Assembly (NCBI GenBank): GCA_903921605.1
Contig: CAIXQV010001168.1
Location: 1 to 38,898 of the forward strand
Reading direction: 5' to 3'
DNA: 38,898 nucleotides
From: an uncultured Planctomycetaceae bacterium
GTDB taxonomy: Bacteria; Planctomycetota; Planctomycetia; Planctomycetales; Planctomycetaceae
Under the pieces are notes generated by a model. That model saw only the letters and a program-made list of their open reading frames with translations, had not been told where the DNA came from and ran no database searches. The position numbers and the translations under genes are program-made. Shown here in pieces: positions 25,793-33,080 of this stretch. How positions within the stretch are numbered: position 1 is the first letter of the stretch; each line of letters begins with the position of its first letter.

Positions 25793-26048
25793 GGTCCCCT
25801 CACCACAGGCCTTTTTGCGGACGAGCCTAAACCTGGTCTCCAATCGAAGCAACTCTCGTCATGCGAGGTTTCTGTGGCATGGACACCATTCGCGAAAAGA
25901 ATCCGACTGTATGCATTCTCCGGATGAATTGGACTCGGAAGGGGTGCTTACGCCAGGAACTCCACCACCCTGAAGGTTTCTCGGGCGGGTCCTGCCGATC
26001 TAAAGACTCAACTGGCATTTTTTGCGCGTATTATCAGGGGACTCAAAA

Positions 26049-26777
26049 GTGCAGATCCACCCTACCATCGGAAGACTTACCTTCATGGGAGCGTTTGCAT
26101 TGAGTCTGCTGGTGATGTTGTGCAGCGCTGGCTGTGCAACCGTCTACTCGTCCCCGCTGGCCAATAGGATTTCCCTGGAGCCTGGGTTGACTGAAAATGT
26201 CAGTGTGATCTTTGTGGAAGCGACGCCGGATCTTGGAAACTGGGGAAAGCTTCCGCAGATCGCCGGATATTTTCGCCGAAGTTCGGTGGAAAGCTTCTAC
26301 TTTGATCCGGATGTTCACGGTGACGCCCAGGCCCTGGCTTCGTGGATTCGTCACGAAAGAGTCGAACGCGGGCGCCGCGTGCTGCTGGTGGGATGGAGCT
26401 ACGGATTGGTTCAGGCGCTGGATGCACTCAAATGTCTTGAATCCACGGACGTTCGCGTGGACACACTCGTTTCCGTTGACTGCTTCTTATTGAACTATCA
26501 TCGTGGTGAGCAACTGCAGCCAAAGAATGCGGATCGGATCGTGCTGATCTATCGTGACTGTGCTCAACTTCCGACCGGGTTTCTGTGCCCCGTCGTTCAT
26601 CGGATTAAGACCTGCAATCATCTTGCGGTGCCCGGACATGCAAGGACGATGGATGTGCTATTCCGAGAAACAATCCGCCTCCGTCAGATCTCCGGCAATC
26701 CCGGGCCACCGGATGTTCCTGCAACTCCTCAGGAAAACGAAATCAGCTTTCCTGACCTGACGCTTGTTGTGCGTTGA
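26049..26777 (+). CDS. Alpha/beta-hydrolase-like lipoprotein
   Basis: The start is set at GTG 26049, because AGGGG lies 8-9 bases upstream; TTG 26022 in the same frame has no ribosome site, and an ATG at 26085 is a later alternative. The product of about 242 residues has a lipoprotein signal (GAFALSLLVMLCSAGC, lipobox Cys near residue 29). An alpha/beta-hydrolase core follows, with nucleophile elbow LLVGWSYGLVQALDAL (GxSxG), VDTLVSVDCF, and a late His in NHLAVPGHARTMDVL. It could be a thioesterase- or esterase-like enzyme at the membrane. It is divergent from the methyltransferase/glycosyltransferase pair and may work on the same lipid, which is an inference. A 6-bp GCCCCC/GGGGGC hairpin follows at about 26804-26823. 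Confidence 0.8.
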   Translation: MQIHPTIGRLTFMGAFALSLLVMLCSAGCATVYSSPLANRISLEPGLTENVSVIFVEATPDLGNWGKLPQIAGYFRRSSVESFYFDPDVHGDAQALASWIRHERVERGRRVLLVGWSYGLVQALDALKCLESTDVRVDTLVSVDCFLLNYHRGEQLQPKNADRIVLIYRDCAQLPTGFLCPVVHRIKTCNHLAVPGHARTMDVLFRETIRLRQISGNPGPPDVPATPQENEISFPDLTLVVR

Positions 26778-26837
26778 GGGATTGGATCACACGAGAAAAG
26801 CTGCCCCCATTAGGAAGGGGGCGGAAGCAACCGGGCA

Positions 26838-27042
26838 ATTCATTGCTGACGGTTGATGCACAGCAGCCGCTCCAGCACACAGGTCTCATCAGGCGAGGCT
26901 CAATGATCCGACGCTTGCCCGGTTCATTTCGAAGGGTCAACTGAGGGGCTTTGCTGGTGAAGCGATTTTGTTTCGCAACGTCAGCAACAGTACTCTCGCG
27001 CACCGATCTGAGTGGAACAATCCGGTAAGGATGGCCCCTGCT
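26838..27042 (+). repeat. Dispersed repeat R3, copy 1 (about 205 bp)
   Basis: This block shares dispersed blocks with 32093-32294 in the same orientation: ATTCATTGCTGAC-GTTGA at the start, CTTTGCTGGTGA-GCGA in the middle and GAT-TGAGTG-AACAAT with GGATGGC-CCC at the end. It occupies almost all of the spacer 26778-27090. Both copies can be read on the minus strand as LRNE...EPR and LFHSD-like peptides, so a decayed coding origin is possible. Confidence 0.62.
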
Positions 27043-27090
27043 GTCAGAAACCATTCGGACCGGAATCGACGCTAAACGCACTGCGGATAG

Positions 27091-28641
27091 CTATTCTTCG
27101 ACACCCCCGGCGCGATCAACTTTGGCGCGAACCGTCCGTCGGTCGAGCTGAAGCAGTTTGGCCGCCTTCTCGAAGCTCTTTGTCTGGCCATAGGCAATCC
27201 GGCAGTACTCGGACAATAACTCGTCAGCAGTCAGACTGAGTGCCTGAAGCTGGTCGATCAGACGCTCGACTTCTGGCGAATACTTCCGGCCAGAAACAGC
27301 AACGCGGCTTCGCGCTGGTTCGTAAGACCCATGGATCAGAATATTGCGAACACATTGTTCAAGCTCGCGAATGTTTCCCGGCCAATGATAGTTCTGTGGT
27401 AAGTTGCGGCTTAGCCAATGAACCACCTCCTTCGCTAATGCCTCCTGTTCGCCAGCCGCAACGCGTCCTGCAATGTGAGTTACGATGTCCTGAAGGACGT
27501 CAGGGTTATCCTCGACCTGCGACGCAAGGGATGGAGTCTCAATGACGTCCGAGCAAAGTCGATAGTACAAGTCTTCACGAAATGTGCCTGCTTCAATTTC
27601 GTGCTGAAGGTCTCGATTTGTGGCGGCGATAATCTTCCCTTCGAAGTTTCTTACTCGAGTTTCCCCAAGCCGCTGAAACTGGCGATTTTGCAAGACGCGA
27701 AGCAGCTTCACCTGAATTGTTGCGTCCAGCTCGCCAATCTCATCCAGCAGAATGGCTCCGTGTTCTCCGCAGGCCTCCAGCCATCCAGCTCGCGCACCCG
27801 CAGCACCAGTGAAGGCGCCTTTAGCATGGCCAAACAGCTCCGACTCGACCAGGCTTCTGGACATCGCGGAGATGTTCACCCCGAAGTAGCACTCGGCAGA
27901 AGAAACTGCGAACGCGTTTTTTTTGGGATCAAACGGAATGTATCGCGACATTCCAATGGCCTGTGCCACCAGGTCTTTACCACTCCCGCTGGGTCCCGTG
28001 ACAAGAGTCGTTACTTGATGCAGGCTCCGATACAAGCCGCGGCGGTATCGCCGAAGATCATGTGTGAAGATGGACTGCCATATTCTGGCTCGAAGTTTGG
28101 CAGCCGGTGAGGACTGTCCGATCACGCAATGAAAGATGTGGAAGAACGCGCGATAGATTTGATGAAAGATCTCAAACAGGTGCAGCTTCAGCATGTGCGA
28201 CGGCAATTGCAGATCCGGCAGCTGCAACCAATACTCAAACTGTGTTGAATGCCACTTCCATGTCGCCTGCTCTGCTCCCGCATGACTGGCTAACTCTGGC
28301 AACCGTTTCCCCCAAACATCCAATTGCTCATAGAACAGGATGTACAGAACCAGATCATCGTACAGAAGCAGTTGTTCGTCTCCGACAGCAGGCCTTCGCA
28401 GCAACTTGCTTCGCAAGACTTCGGCAACTCTTCGCGCGCGATCCAGAATCAGCACAAGGTTACTGCGCCGCTGAGTCATCTGCTCTGTGGTGAAGCCCCA
28501 GTACGCATGTGGCTCGGCGACAAAGGAGTCGCCAAGTGCGGTCCTCTCAAGTTCCAGTCGCTCAGGGAGAAACGGATTGCAGTTGCTCAATTCGCTGACC
28601 GCTCGAACAAAGGCCAGATCTTCTGCAGGAATGAACCCCAT
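27091..28641 (-). CDS. Sigma-54-dependent activator with novel N-terminal domain (putative rhombosortase-system regulator)
   Basis: This protein of about 516 residues begins at ATG 28641; a GTG one codon earlier is also possible, and GAGAG lies upstream. The first 205 residues match no sensory domain I know: there is no phospho-acceptor receiver, PAS or GAF signature, but Trp/Phe/Tyr-rich helical stretches (LHLFEIFHQIYRAFFHIFH). The AAA+ domain has Walker A GPSGSGKD (about 215, Asp where Glu or Thr is usual), ESELFGHAKGAFTGA (about 274, canonical), Walker B AILLDEIGELD (about 298), RLGETRVRNF and WPGNIRELEQCV. A Fis-type HTH closes the chain (FEKAAKLLQLDRRTVRAKVDRA). It is divergent from a gene with a sigma-54 promoter, so it is the obvious candidate activator of that promoter. 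Confidence 0.92.
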   Translation of the reverse strand: MGFIPAEDLAFVRAVSELSNCNPFLPERLELERTALGDSFVAEPHAYWGFTTEQMTQRRSNLVLILDRARRVAEVLRSKLLRRPAVGDEQLLLYDDLVLYILFYEQLDVWGKRLPELASHAGAEQATWKWHSTQFEYWLQLPDLQLPSHMLKLHLFEIFHQIYRAFFHIFHCVIGQSSPAAKLRARIWQSIFTHDLRRYRRGLYRSLHQVTTLVTGPSGSGKDLVAQAIGMSRYIPFDPKKNAFAVSSAECYFGVNISAMSRSLVESELFGHAKGAFTGAAGARAGWLEACGEHGAILLDEIGELDATIQVKLLRVLQNRQFQRLGETRVRNFEGKIIAATNRDLQHEIEAGTFREDLYYRLCSDVIETPSLASQVEDNPDVLQDIVTHIAGRVAAGEQEALAKEVVHWLSRNLPQNYHWPGNIRELEQCVRNILIHGSYEPARSRVAVSGRKYSPEVERLIDQLQALSLTADELLSEYCRIAYGQTKSFEKAAKLLQLDRRTVRAKVDRAGGVEE

Positions 28642-28695
28642 CACTGACTCTCACAGTCCACAGGTACACAGGCATCGCCGCGAAACAGCATTCAA

Positions 28696-28712
28696 TGTAC
28701 ACCGCGTGGACA
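28696..28712. promoter_or_regulatory. Candidate activator-binding palindrome upstream of the sigma-54 promoter
   Basis: TGTACACCGCGTGGACA is an imperfect palindrome, TGTnCAC-N3-GTGnACA, centred about 110 bases upstream of the -24 element. That is a usual distance for a sigma-54 enhancer site. A further half-site-like GTCCAC is at 28656-28661. Binding by the adjacent Fis-type activator is inferred. Confidence 0.5.
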
Positions 28713-28811
28713 TCCAATGCACGCCACGAAATCTGCGGCAGGCATCAGTAATCCAGAGGAAACATCCGCAACATCCATACGGTAAACCACTTACGGAGAT
28801 CCACCAGGTTC

Positions 28812-28827
28812 TGGCACTCGACTTGCC
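28812..28827 (+). promoter_or_regulatory. Sigma-54 (-24/-12) promoter of the VIT/VWA gene
   Basis: TGGCACTCGACTTGCC matches the sigma-54 consensus TGGCACG-N4-TTGCW: GG at 28813-28814 and GC at 28825-28826, separated by exactly 10 bases. The predicted transcription start, about 12 bases after GC, is near 28838, some 40 bases before ATG 28879. A divergent sigma-54 activator gene next to it supports function. Confidence 0.85.
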
Positions 28828-28878
28828 TTATCCGTTTTCGTTCCCAACTGTTTAAAGCATCTCACTGAGGAGAAGACG

Positions 28879-31071
28879 ATGATGGTTCCTGCATTTAAAC
28901 ATTTCAAACTCTTGTCACTAGCCATTCTGGCGGGAGCCTGCTGGTGCATTCAGTCAGCACAAAGTGAAGCTTCGGGGCTTCTGATTGCCGACGGTGGTCT
29001 AGGCGGGATCCTCGAGATCAAGGAGCACGATGTCTCGGTCGTGATCAACAATGGAATTGCAGTTACCGAGGTCCGGCAGATCTTTCACAACACCGAACAG
29101 CGAATTGTGGAAGCTCTATACACTTTCCCCGTGCCCGCCGGAGCAAGTGTCAGCAACTTCAGCATGATCATCAATGGCAAGGAGATGATCGGCGAAGTGG
29201 TTGAAAAGAAGAGAGCCCGACAGATTTACGAAAGCTACAAGACGGTTAAGCGCGATCCGGGTTTGCTGGAGCAGGTGGACTACAAGACATTTGAGTTGCG
29301 AATCTTCCCCATTCCCGCCGGAGCGGATCAGCATATCAAAGTCACATACTGTCAGCAGTTGGACTTCGATCACAACAATGCCACATGGGTTTACCCACTG
29401 GCGACGACGACTCGTAAGGACATCAATCAGAAGACAACAGGGAAGTTTGCTCTGACCGTGGATGTGAAAAGCGAGATCCCCATCACGAAGCTATTCAGTC
29501 CGTCTCATGAACAGGACTTCGCGATCACCAGTTACAACCCAAACTACACACGGGCCAGCCTCGAAGTTCAAAAGGGTGACCTGAGCCGAGATGTGGTGAT
29601 CGCCTTTGATACAGAACGTGCTCGGACGGGCGTTGATATGATCGCATCGAAACAACAAGGCGAAGATGGCTATTTTCTGATGACGGTCACCGCGGGCAAG
29701 GAGCTGGAAGAATACGGGGCAGGGATGGACTATGTCTTCGTGATGGACATCTCCGGCAGCATGAGCAATGATGGCAAGCTGACACAATCTCGCAACACCG
29801 TCGATTCGTTTGTGACGACGCTCGGAACAGAGGACCGCTTTGAGATCATCACTTTCAACAACGCCCCGCAGATGCACTTTGGGCAGATGACGGTCGTCAG
29901 TGATCAGTCTCGAAAATCAGCCGAGGATTTTCTGAATTCGCAGCGAGCCAAGGGCGGAACATCTCTCCGTCCGGCGGTCTCAACAGCCTACAAATACAAG
30001 GACGGAGATCGCCCGCTCAACGTGGTCGTTCTTTCTGACGGCATGACGGAGACCAACGAACAGTCCGAACTGCTCAGGCTCATCGCTGATGCTCCTTCCG
30101 GAACACGAGTCTTCTGTATCGGTATCGGGAATGACGTGAATCGCCCTTTGCTCAAACAACTCGCCGAGGGCGCTGGAGGACTGGCCGCATTCGTGTCTCA
30201 GCAGGATGATTTCGCACGCCAGGCTCAGGCATTTCGACGGAAGCTGATGCGTCCGGTCGCCACAGGTGTTCGCATTCAAGTGAATGGTATCGAGACCAGC
30301 GATGTGACGCCCGACGCTCTGCCGGATCTCTTCTACGGTGCCCCATTAAGACTCTCCGGGCGATACAAGAACTCCGGGGACGCAACGATCACCATTGAAG
30401 CCGATGTCATGGGACAGCCGATCAGCCAGACGGTGCAGGTCACGTTTCCAGAGGTTGAGGATAAGAATCCTGAGATCGAACGAGTGTGGGCGTTTCAGCA
30501 GGTTGAACAACTAATGGCTGACATCCGCAAGAACGGAGAGTCTTCGGCCGCAGTGTCGAAGATCATCAGCCTCTGCGAAGGATACTCGATTGTTGGTGAG
30601 TATGCGTCATTCATTGTTCTTGAGAATGACGCCGAATACGGTCGCTGGGCCATCGCCCGGCGAAATGCGATTCGCGTAACGCGAGATGACAAGGCACGAC
30701 TCCAGCTTCAACAGCAGCTTCAACTCCTGAGGGATTCCGCATTGGCTCAATCGGGCCCAGCAGCACCCGAGACTGTTGCCGCCTCTGAATCCACTCAGCA
30801 GGATCTTTCGCAGACTGTTCCAGCGTCGGCAGCAAGTCCCGCTTCTGCGAGTCCGGCCATTGCCCCGGTTCAAACGACTCCGACGGATCTGAACTGGGCA
30901 CCATCATCAGTTCCTTCGGTCAGTCCGTCCTCCAGTGGGGGCGGAGGAAACGGTGGAGGAGCAATTGACCCGATCACCGGACTGTTCGCCGCGGGGCTTG
31001 CCGCGTCTGCGATACTCAACCGGAAACGACGGACATCAACGCCGCACGGGCAATCTTCGAAAAGCTCCTGA
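28879..31071 (+). CDS. Secreted VIT/VWA protein with Gly-rich, hydrophobic, basic C-terminal sorting signal
   Basis: This 730-residue protein starts at ATG 28879, with GAGGAG 6 bases upstream. A signal peptide (about 1-31) precedes a VIT domain (about 38-165, with ALYTFPVPAGASVSNFSM and GEVVEKKRARQIYE). The VWA domain begins with a perfect MIDAS motif (VMDISGSMS, about 289-297) and has GGTSLRPAV and VVLSDGMTETN. The C-terminal region is Ala/Ser/Pro-rich, then GGGGNGGG (about 690-697), a DPITG pentapeptide, a short hydrophobic run (LFAAGLAASAIL) and NRKRR, with about 12 residues after. This is the plan of GlyGly-CTERM/LPXTG-type sorting signals. Homologous VIT/VWA proteins in marine proteobacteria are dedicated sortase targets. 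Here the next gene is a rhombosortase-like protease. The sigma-54 promoter lies directly upstream. Confidence 0.92.
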   Translation: MMVPAFKHFKLLSLAILAGACWCIQSAQSEASGLLIADGGLGGILEIKEHDVSVVINNGIAVTEVRQIFHNTEQRIVEALYTFPVPAGASVSNFSMIINGKEMIGEVVEKKRARQIYESYKTVKRDPGLLEQVDYKTFELRIFPIPAGADQHIKVTYCQQLDFDHNNATWVYPLATTTRKDINQKTTGKFALTVDVKSEIPITKLFSPSHEQDFAITSYNPNYTRASLEVQKGDLSRDVVIAFDTERARTGVDMIASKQQGEDGYFLMTVTAGKELEEYGAGMDYVFVMDISGSMSNDGKLTQSRNTVDSFVTTLGTEDRFEIITFNNAPQMHFGQMTVVSDQSRKSAEDFLNSQRAKGGTSLRPAVSTAYKYKDGDRPLNVVVLSDGMTETNEQSELLRLIADAPSGTRVFCIGIGNDVNRPLLKQLAEGAGGLAAFVSQQDDFARQAQAFRRKLMRPVATGVRIQVNGIETSDVTPDALPDLFYGAPLRLSGRYKNSGDATITIEADVMGQPISQTVQVTFPEVEDKNPEIERVWAFQQVEQLMADIRKNGESSAAVSKIISLCEGYSIVGEYASFIVLENDAEYGRWAIARRNAIRVTRDDKARLQLQQQLQLLRDSALAQSGPAAPETVAASESTQQDLSQTVPASAASPASASPAIAPVQTTPTDLNWAPSSVPSVSPSSSGGGGNGGGAIDPITGLFAAGLAASAILNRKRRTSTPHGQSSKSS

Positions 31072-31106
31072 GCTTCCGCCGTCGCGAAGATGGTGATCGA
31101 ACGAAA

Positions 31107-31138
31107 GCAGGTTGCCGAATTGACGTTCGACAACCTGC
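31107..31138 (+). terminator. Hairpin between the VIT/VWA gene and rhombosortase gene
   Basis: An 8-bp stem, GCAGGTTG (31107-31114), pairs with CAACCTGC (31131-31138) across 16 bases, 36 bases after the VIT/VWA stop. No T-run follows, so it is more likely a partial attenuator or mRNA-stabilising stem that lowers the downstream protease relative to its target. Confidence 0.45.
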
Positions 31139-31199
31139 CTTCTGTCCTGCGGCTCAAACAAGATCCAACAACGACGCCTTATTGATCAGGGTTAATGCC

Positions 31200-31853
31200 A
31201 TGCAGATTCGTTCCCTGTTAGTGCAAACACCAATCACAATGTTGATTTCAGTATTCGTCATCATCGCGCATGTGGCTGGCGAGTTCTCTTCTCCGCTGAC
31301 GATTGACTTCAGAAGCATCTCGTTCGCCGACTCCTATCGTGTTTGCACGTGTCATCTGCTGCACTGGTCGTCGAACCACCTTCTGTGGGATCTGGCGATG
31401 TTCATAACACTGGGAGCCATTGCTGAAGTGAACATGTCGCGACATTACAGATGGACTCTATTTCTGTCGGCTTTGCTGATACCGGCAGGCGTCATGCTGC
31501 GTCATCCTGAGATGGAAACCTACCGAGGCCTCAGCGGCATCGATACGGCACTCTTCGGACTCATAGTCGCTGATCTGCTCGCCCGCCGACTCGTTGAACG
31601 CAACTGGAAGTCGGCCTTCTGGTTCTCCTTGCTGCTCATTGGGCTACTGGCAAAAATGCTGGCAGAAACTCTTGCCGGGACGAACATCTTTGTCAGCGAC
31701 ACATCTTTCGTCCCCGTACCGATTGCCCATCTCATCGGCGCCGTGATTGGCCTGATGATTGGTTTCGGAAGTTACATAATGCTCCCGAGAATCCAGAAAG
31801 AGACATGGCACTTGAATCATAAGTGGAGACTACCATTTAACTTAACACGATAA
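31200..31853 (+). CDS. Rhombosortase-like intramembrane serine protease
   Basis: This 217-residue polytopic protein starts at ATG 31200, with CAGGG 9 bases upstream; TTG 31182 is a weaker in-frame alternative. About six hydrophobic segments are visible. The rhomboid landmarks are in order: CHLLHWSSNHLLWDLAMF (early His pair before helix 2, about 54-71), YRGLSGIDTALFGLI (catalytic Ser in GLSG, about 108-122) and VPIAHLIGAVIGLM (catalytic His, about 181-194). The spacing and the xGLSGxxxxL/AHLxGAxxGL pattern fit rhombosortases, which cut GlyGly-CTERM proteins, better than general rhomboids. It follows a VIT/VWA protein with a Gly-rich C-terminal tripartite signal, its likely substrate. Cleavage would release or re-anchor that protein outside the inner membrane. 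Activity and substrate are inferred. Confidence 0.85.
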   Translation: MQIRSLLVQTPITMLISVFVIIAHVAGEFSSPLTIDFRSISFADSYRVCTCHLLHWSSNHLLWDLAMFITLGAIAEVNMSRHYRWTLFLSALLIPAGVMLRHPEMETYRGLSGIDTALFGLIVADLLARRLVERNWKSAFWFSLLLIGLLAKMLAETLAGTNIFVSDTSFVPVPIAHLIGAVIGLMIGFGSYIMLPRIQKETWHLNHKWRLPFNLTR

Positions 31854-32092
31854 TGCGCGATCTATGAGTAATGAACCAAACCAGCACCGGAGTGGTTGGC
31901 AAGTCCGCGGGCGATGTCGGTGCTGTCCTTCGATTGCAGGCCAACCAGTGAGCCCCGGGGCGAATTCGCCTTAGAAGCCTGTGATGCCGTCGGTCAGACA
32001 AGATTTGGTGCCGTCACGAACAACCGCTGGCGAACGCAAAGTTCACAACGCCCGGATAATTTAACGATGGCGTCTCCTCGACCGCGTTATCG
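31854..32092. other. Spacer with one inverted repeat, no gene
   Basis: This part of the long spacer 31854-33080 carries TGGTTGGC (31893-31900) and its complement GCCAACCA (31940-31947), an 8-bp stem around 39 bases, about 40 bases after the rhombosortase stop. It may end the transcript, though no T-run follows. I see no supported coding sequence. Confidence 0.45.
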
Positions 32093-32294
32093 ATTCATTG
32101 CTGACAGTTGACACACTGGAGCGGCTTCATCCCGGATATGCCACCGAGCGAGGTTCCAGGACCCAACTCCTTGCCCTTTCATTTCGCAAGATCCACTGGG
32201 ATTCTCTGCTGGTGACGCGAAAATCTATCACTACGCTAGTATCGGTGCTCTGATTCACTGATCCGAGTGAAACAATCTACGATGGCTGGCCCCC
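32093..32294 (+). repeat. Dispersed repeat R3, copy 2
   Basis: This is the counterpart of 26838-27042: ATTCATTGCTGACAGTTGA at the start, TCTGCTGGTGACGCGA in the middle and GATCCGAGTGAAACAAT near the end. R1 copy 4 follows after about 60 bases. On the minus strand the first part can be read as MKPLQCVNCQQ-stop, but no long frame persists. Confidence 0.62.
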
Positions 32295-32351
32295 GTGCCT
32301 GGCGCTGCGATGCGGCTGGTGGCACCAATCCGGCCGGGCGGATCATGCGTC

Positions 32352-32540
32352 GACCAATGTAGCCATCTCGCTCCGCGAGATGAGCCTTGTGCGATGCACG
32401 TTGCACCGCCAAGACCAACGGCAGTTTTTAAACAGCATTGATGAAGTTGTGCTGAGGATCGCCCCGGAGTTTCCATTGCAATGGGCTGGCTGCAAGGACA
32501 CGTCTCGACGGAGCGAGACGGCTACTTTGGGAACGGCTTA
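32352..32540 (+). repeat. Dispersed repeat R1, copy 4 (best-preserved)
   Basis: Hairpin 1, CCATCTCGCTCCGCGAGATG, is at 32363-32382, followed by AGCCTTGTGCGATGCACGTTG. Hairpin 2, CGTCTCGACGGAGCGAGACG, is at 32501-32520, followed by GCTACTTTGGGAACGGCT. Between them the interior agrees closely with copies 3 and 6. This is a good reference copy. The region downstream (32563-32640) shares a further block with the sequence after copy 6 (34698-34785). Confidence 0.82.
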
Positions 32541-33080
32541 ACGTCGATCTGCAGTTCTAACAGGGTGGCATTTCTACGAAGTGGGCGTGTGCAGGCACAA
32601 GAAATCTCCGTGAGGATTTTCCTCTGCAAGCCAGCTTGTTATCAAAATTTAGCGGCCTCATTACTGCTTCAGGTTGCTCCGCAACACAGCCCATCCACGC
32701 CGTGCCGGCAAGGCGATTACCGAAACGAAGAGTATGTCGGGGCGGAGCTGGATCCAGCTCTACTCAGGATTTGGAGGCCAGAACTCCTCCATCAGGGCGT
32801 CTCGAATACTCGTGGCATCGGCATTGATGCTCCTGAGCAACAGATGCCAGAAGGCATCATCTCTGCGGGTTCTTGCCCAAAACTGTGCCGCATTGCCAAC
32901 ACGATCGCTGATTCGCACATTCAACAAATCGTCACGATTGCGACGTTGTGAATCACGGCGGACAAACCTGGTTGAACGTCGGCGGTTCCAGAGGGAACTG
33001 ATTGCCGGACTGAAGAGGTGAAGTAGGGATATGCAGCTATTATGCAGGGCGAACTCAAGCAACTAAAGAATACGGCATCT
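32541..33080. other. Spacer before the VWA gene, partly repeat-derived
   Basis: The first 100 bases match the sequence downstream of R1 copy 6 (GTGGCATTTC, AAGCCAGCTTG). An open frame 32481-32951 begins inside repeat R1 and has no recognisable protein content, so I do not call it. I see no promoter consensus in front of the VWA gene. Confidence 0.5.

Noticed and set aside
26743..27081. A 112-residue minus-strand frame
   Set aside because: It coincides with repeat R3. The second copy keeps only fragments of it, and there is no ribosome site, so I treat it as part of the repeat.
27475..28110. A 211-residue plus-strand open frame
   Set aside because: It is antisense to the AAA+ domain of the sigma-54 activator, which has Walker and GAFTGA motifs. 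No independent features are present.
28879..31071. VIT/VWA protein as an LPXTG sortase substrate
   Set aside because: No sortase gene is in the window and the motif is DPITG, without the leading Leu. A rhombosortase is directly adjacent, so that enzyme is preferred as the processing protease.
32481..32951. A 156-residue open frame in the spacer before the TadG-like gene
   Set aside because: It starts inside repeat R1, where the same bases recur at other spacers, and shows no recognisable domain or ribosome site.
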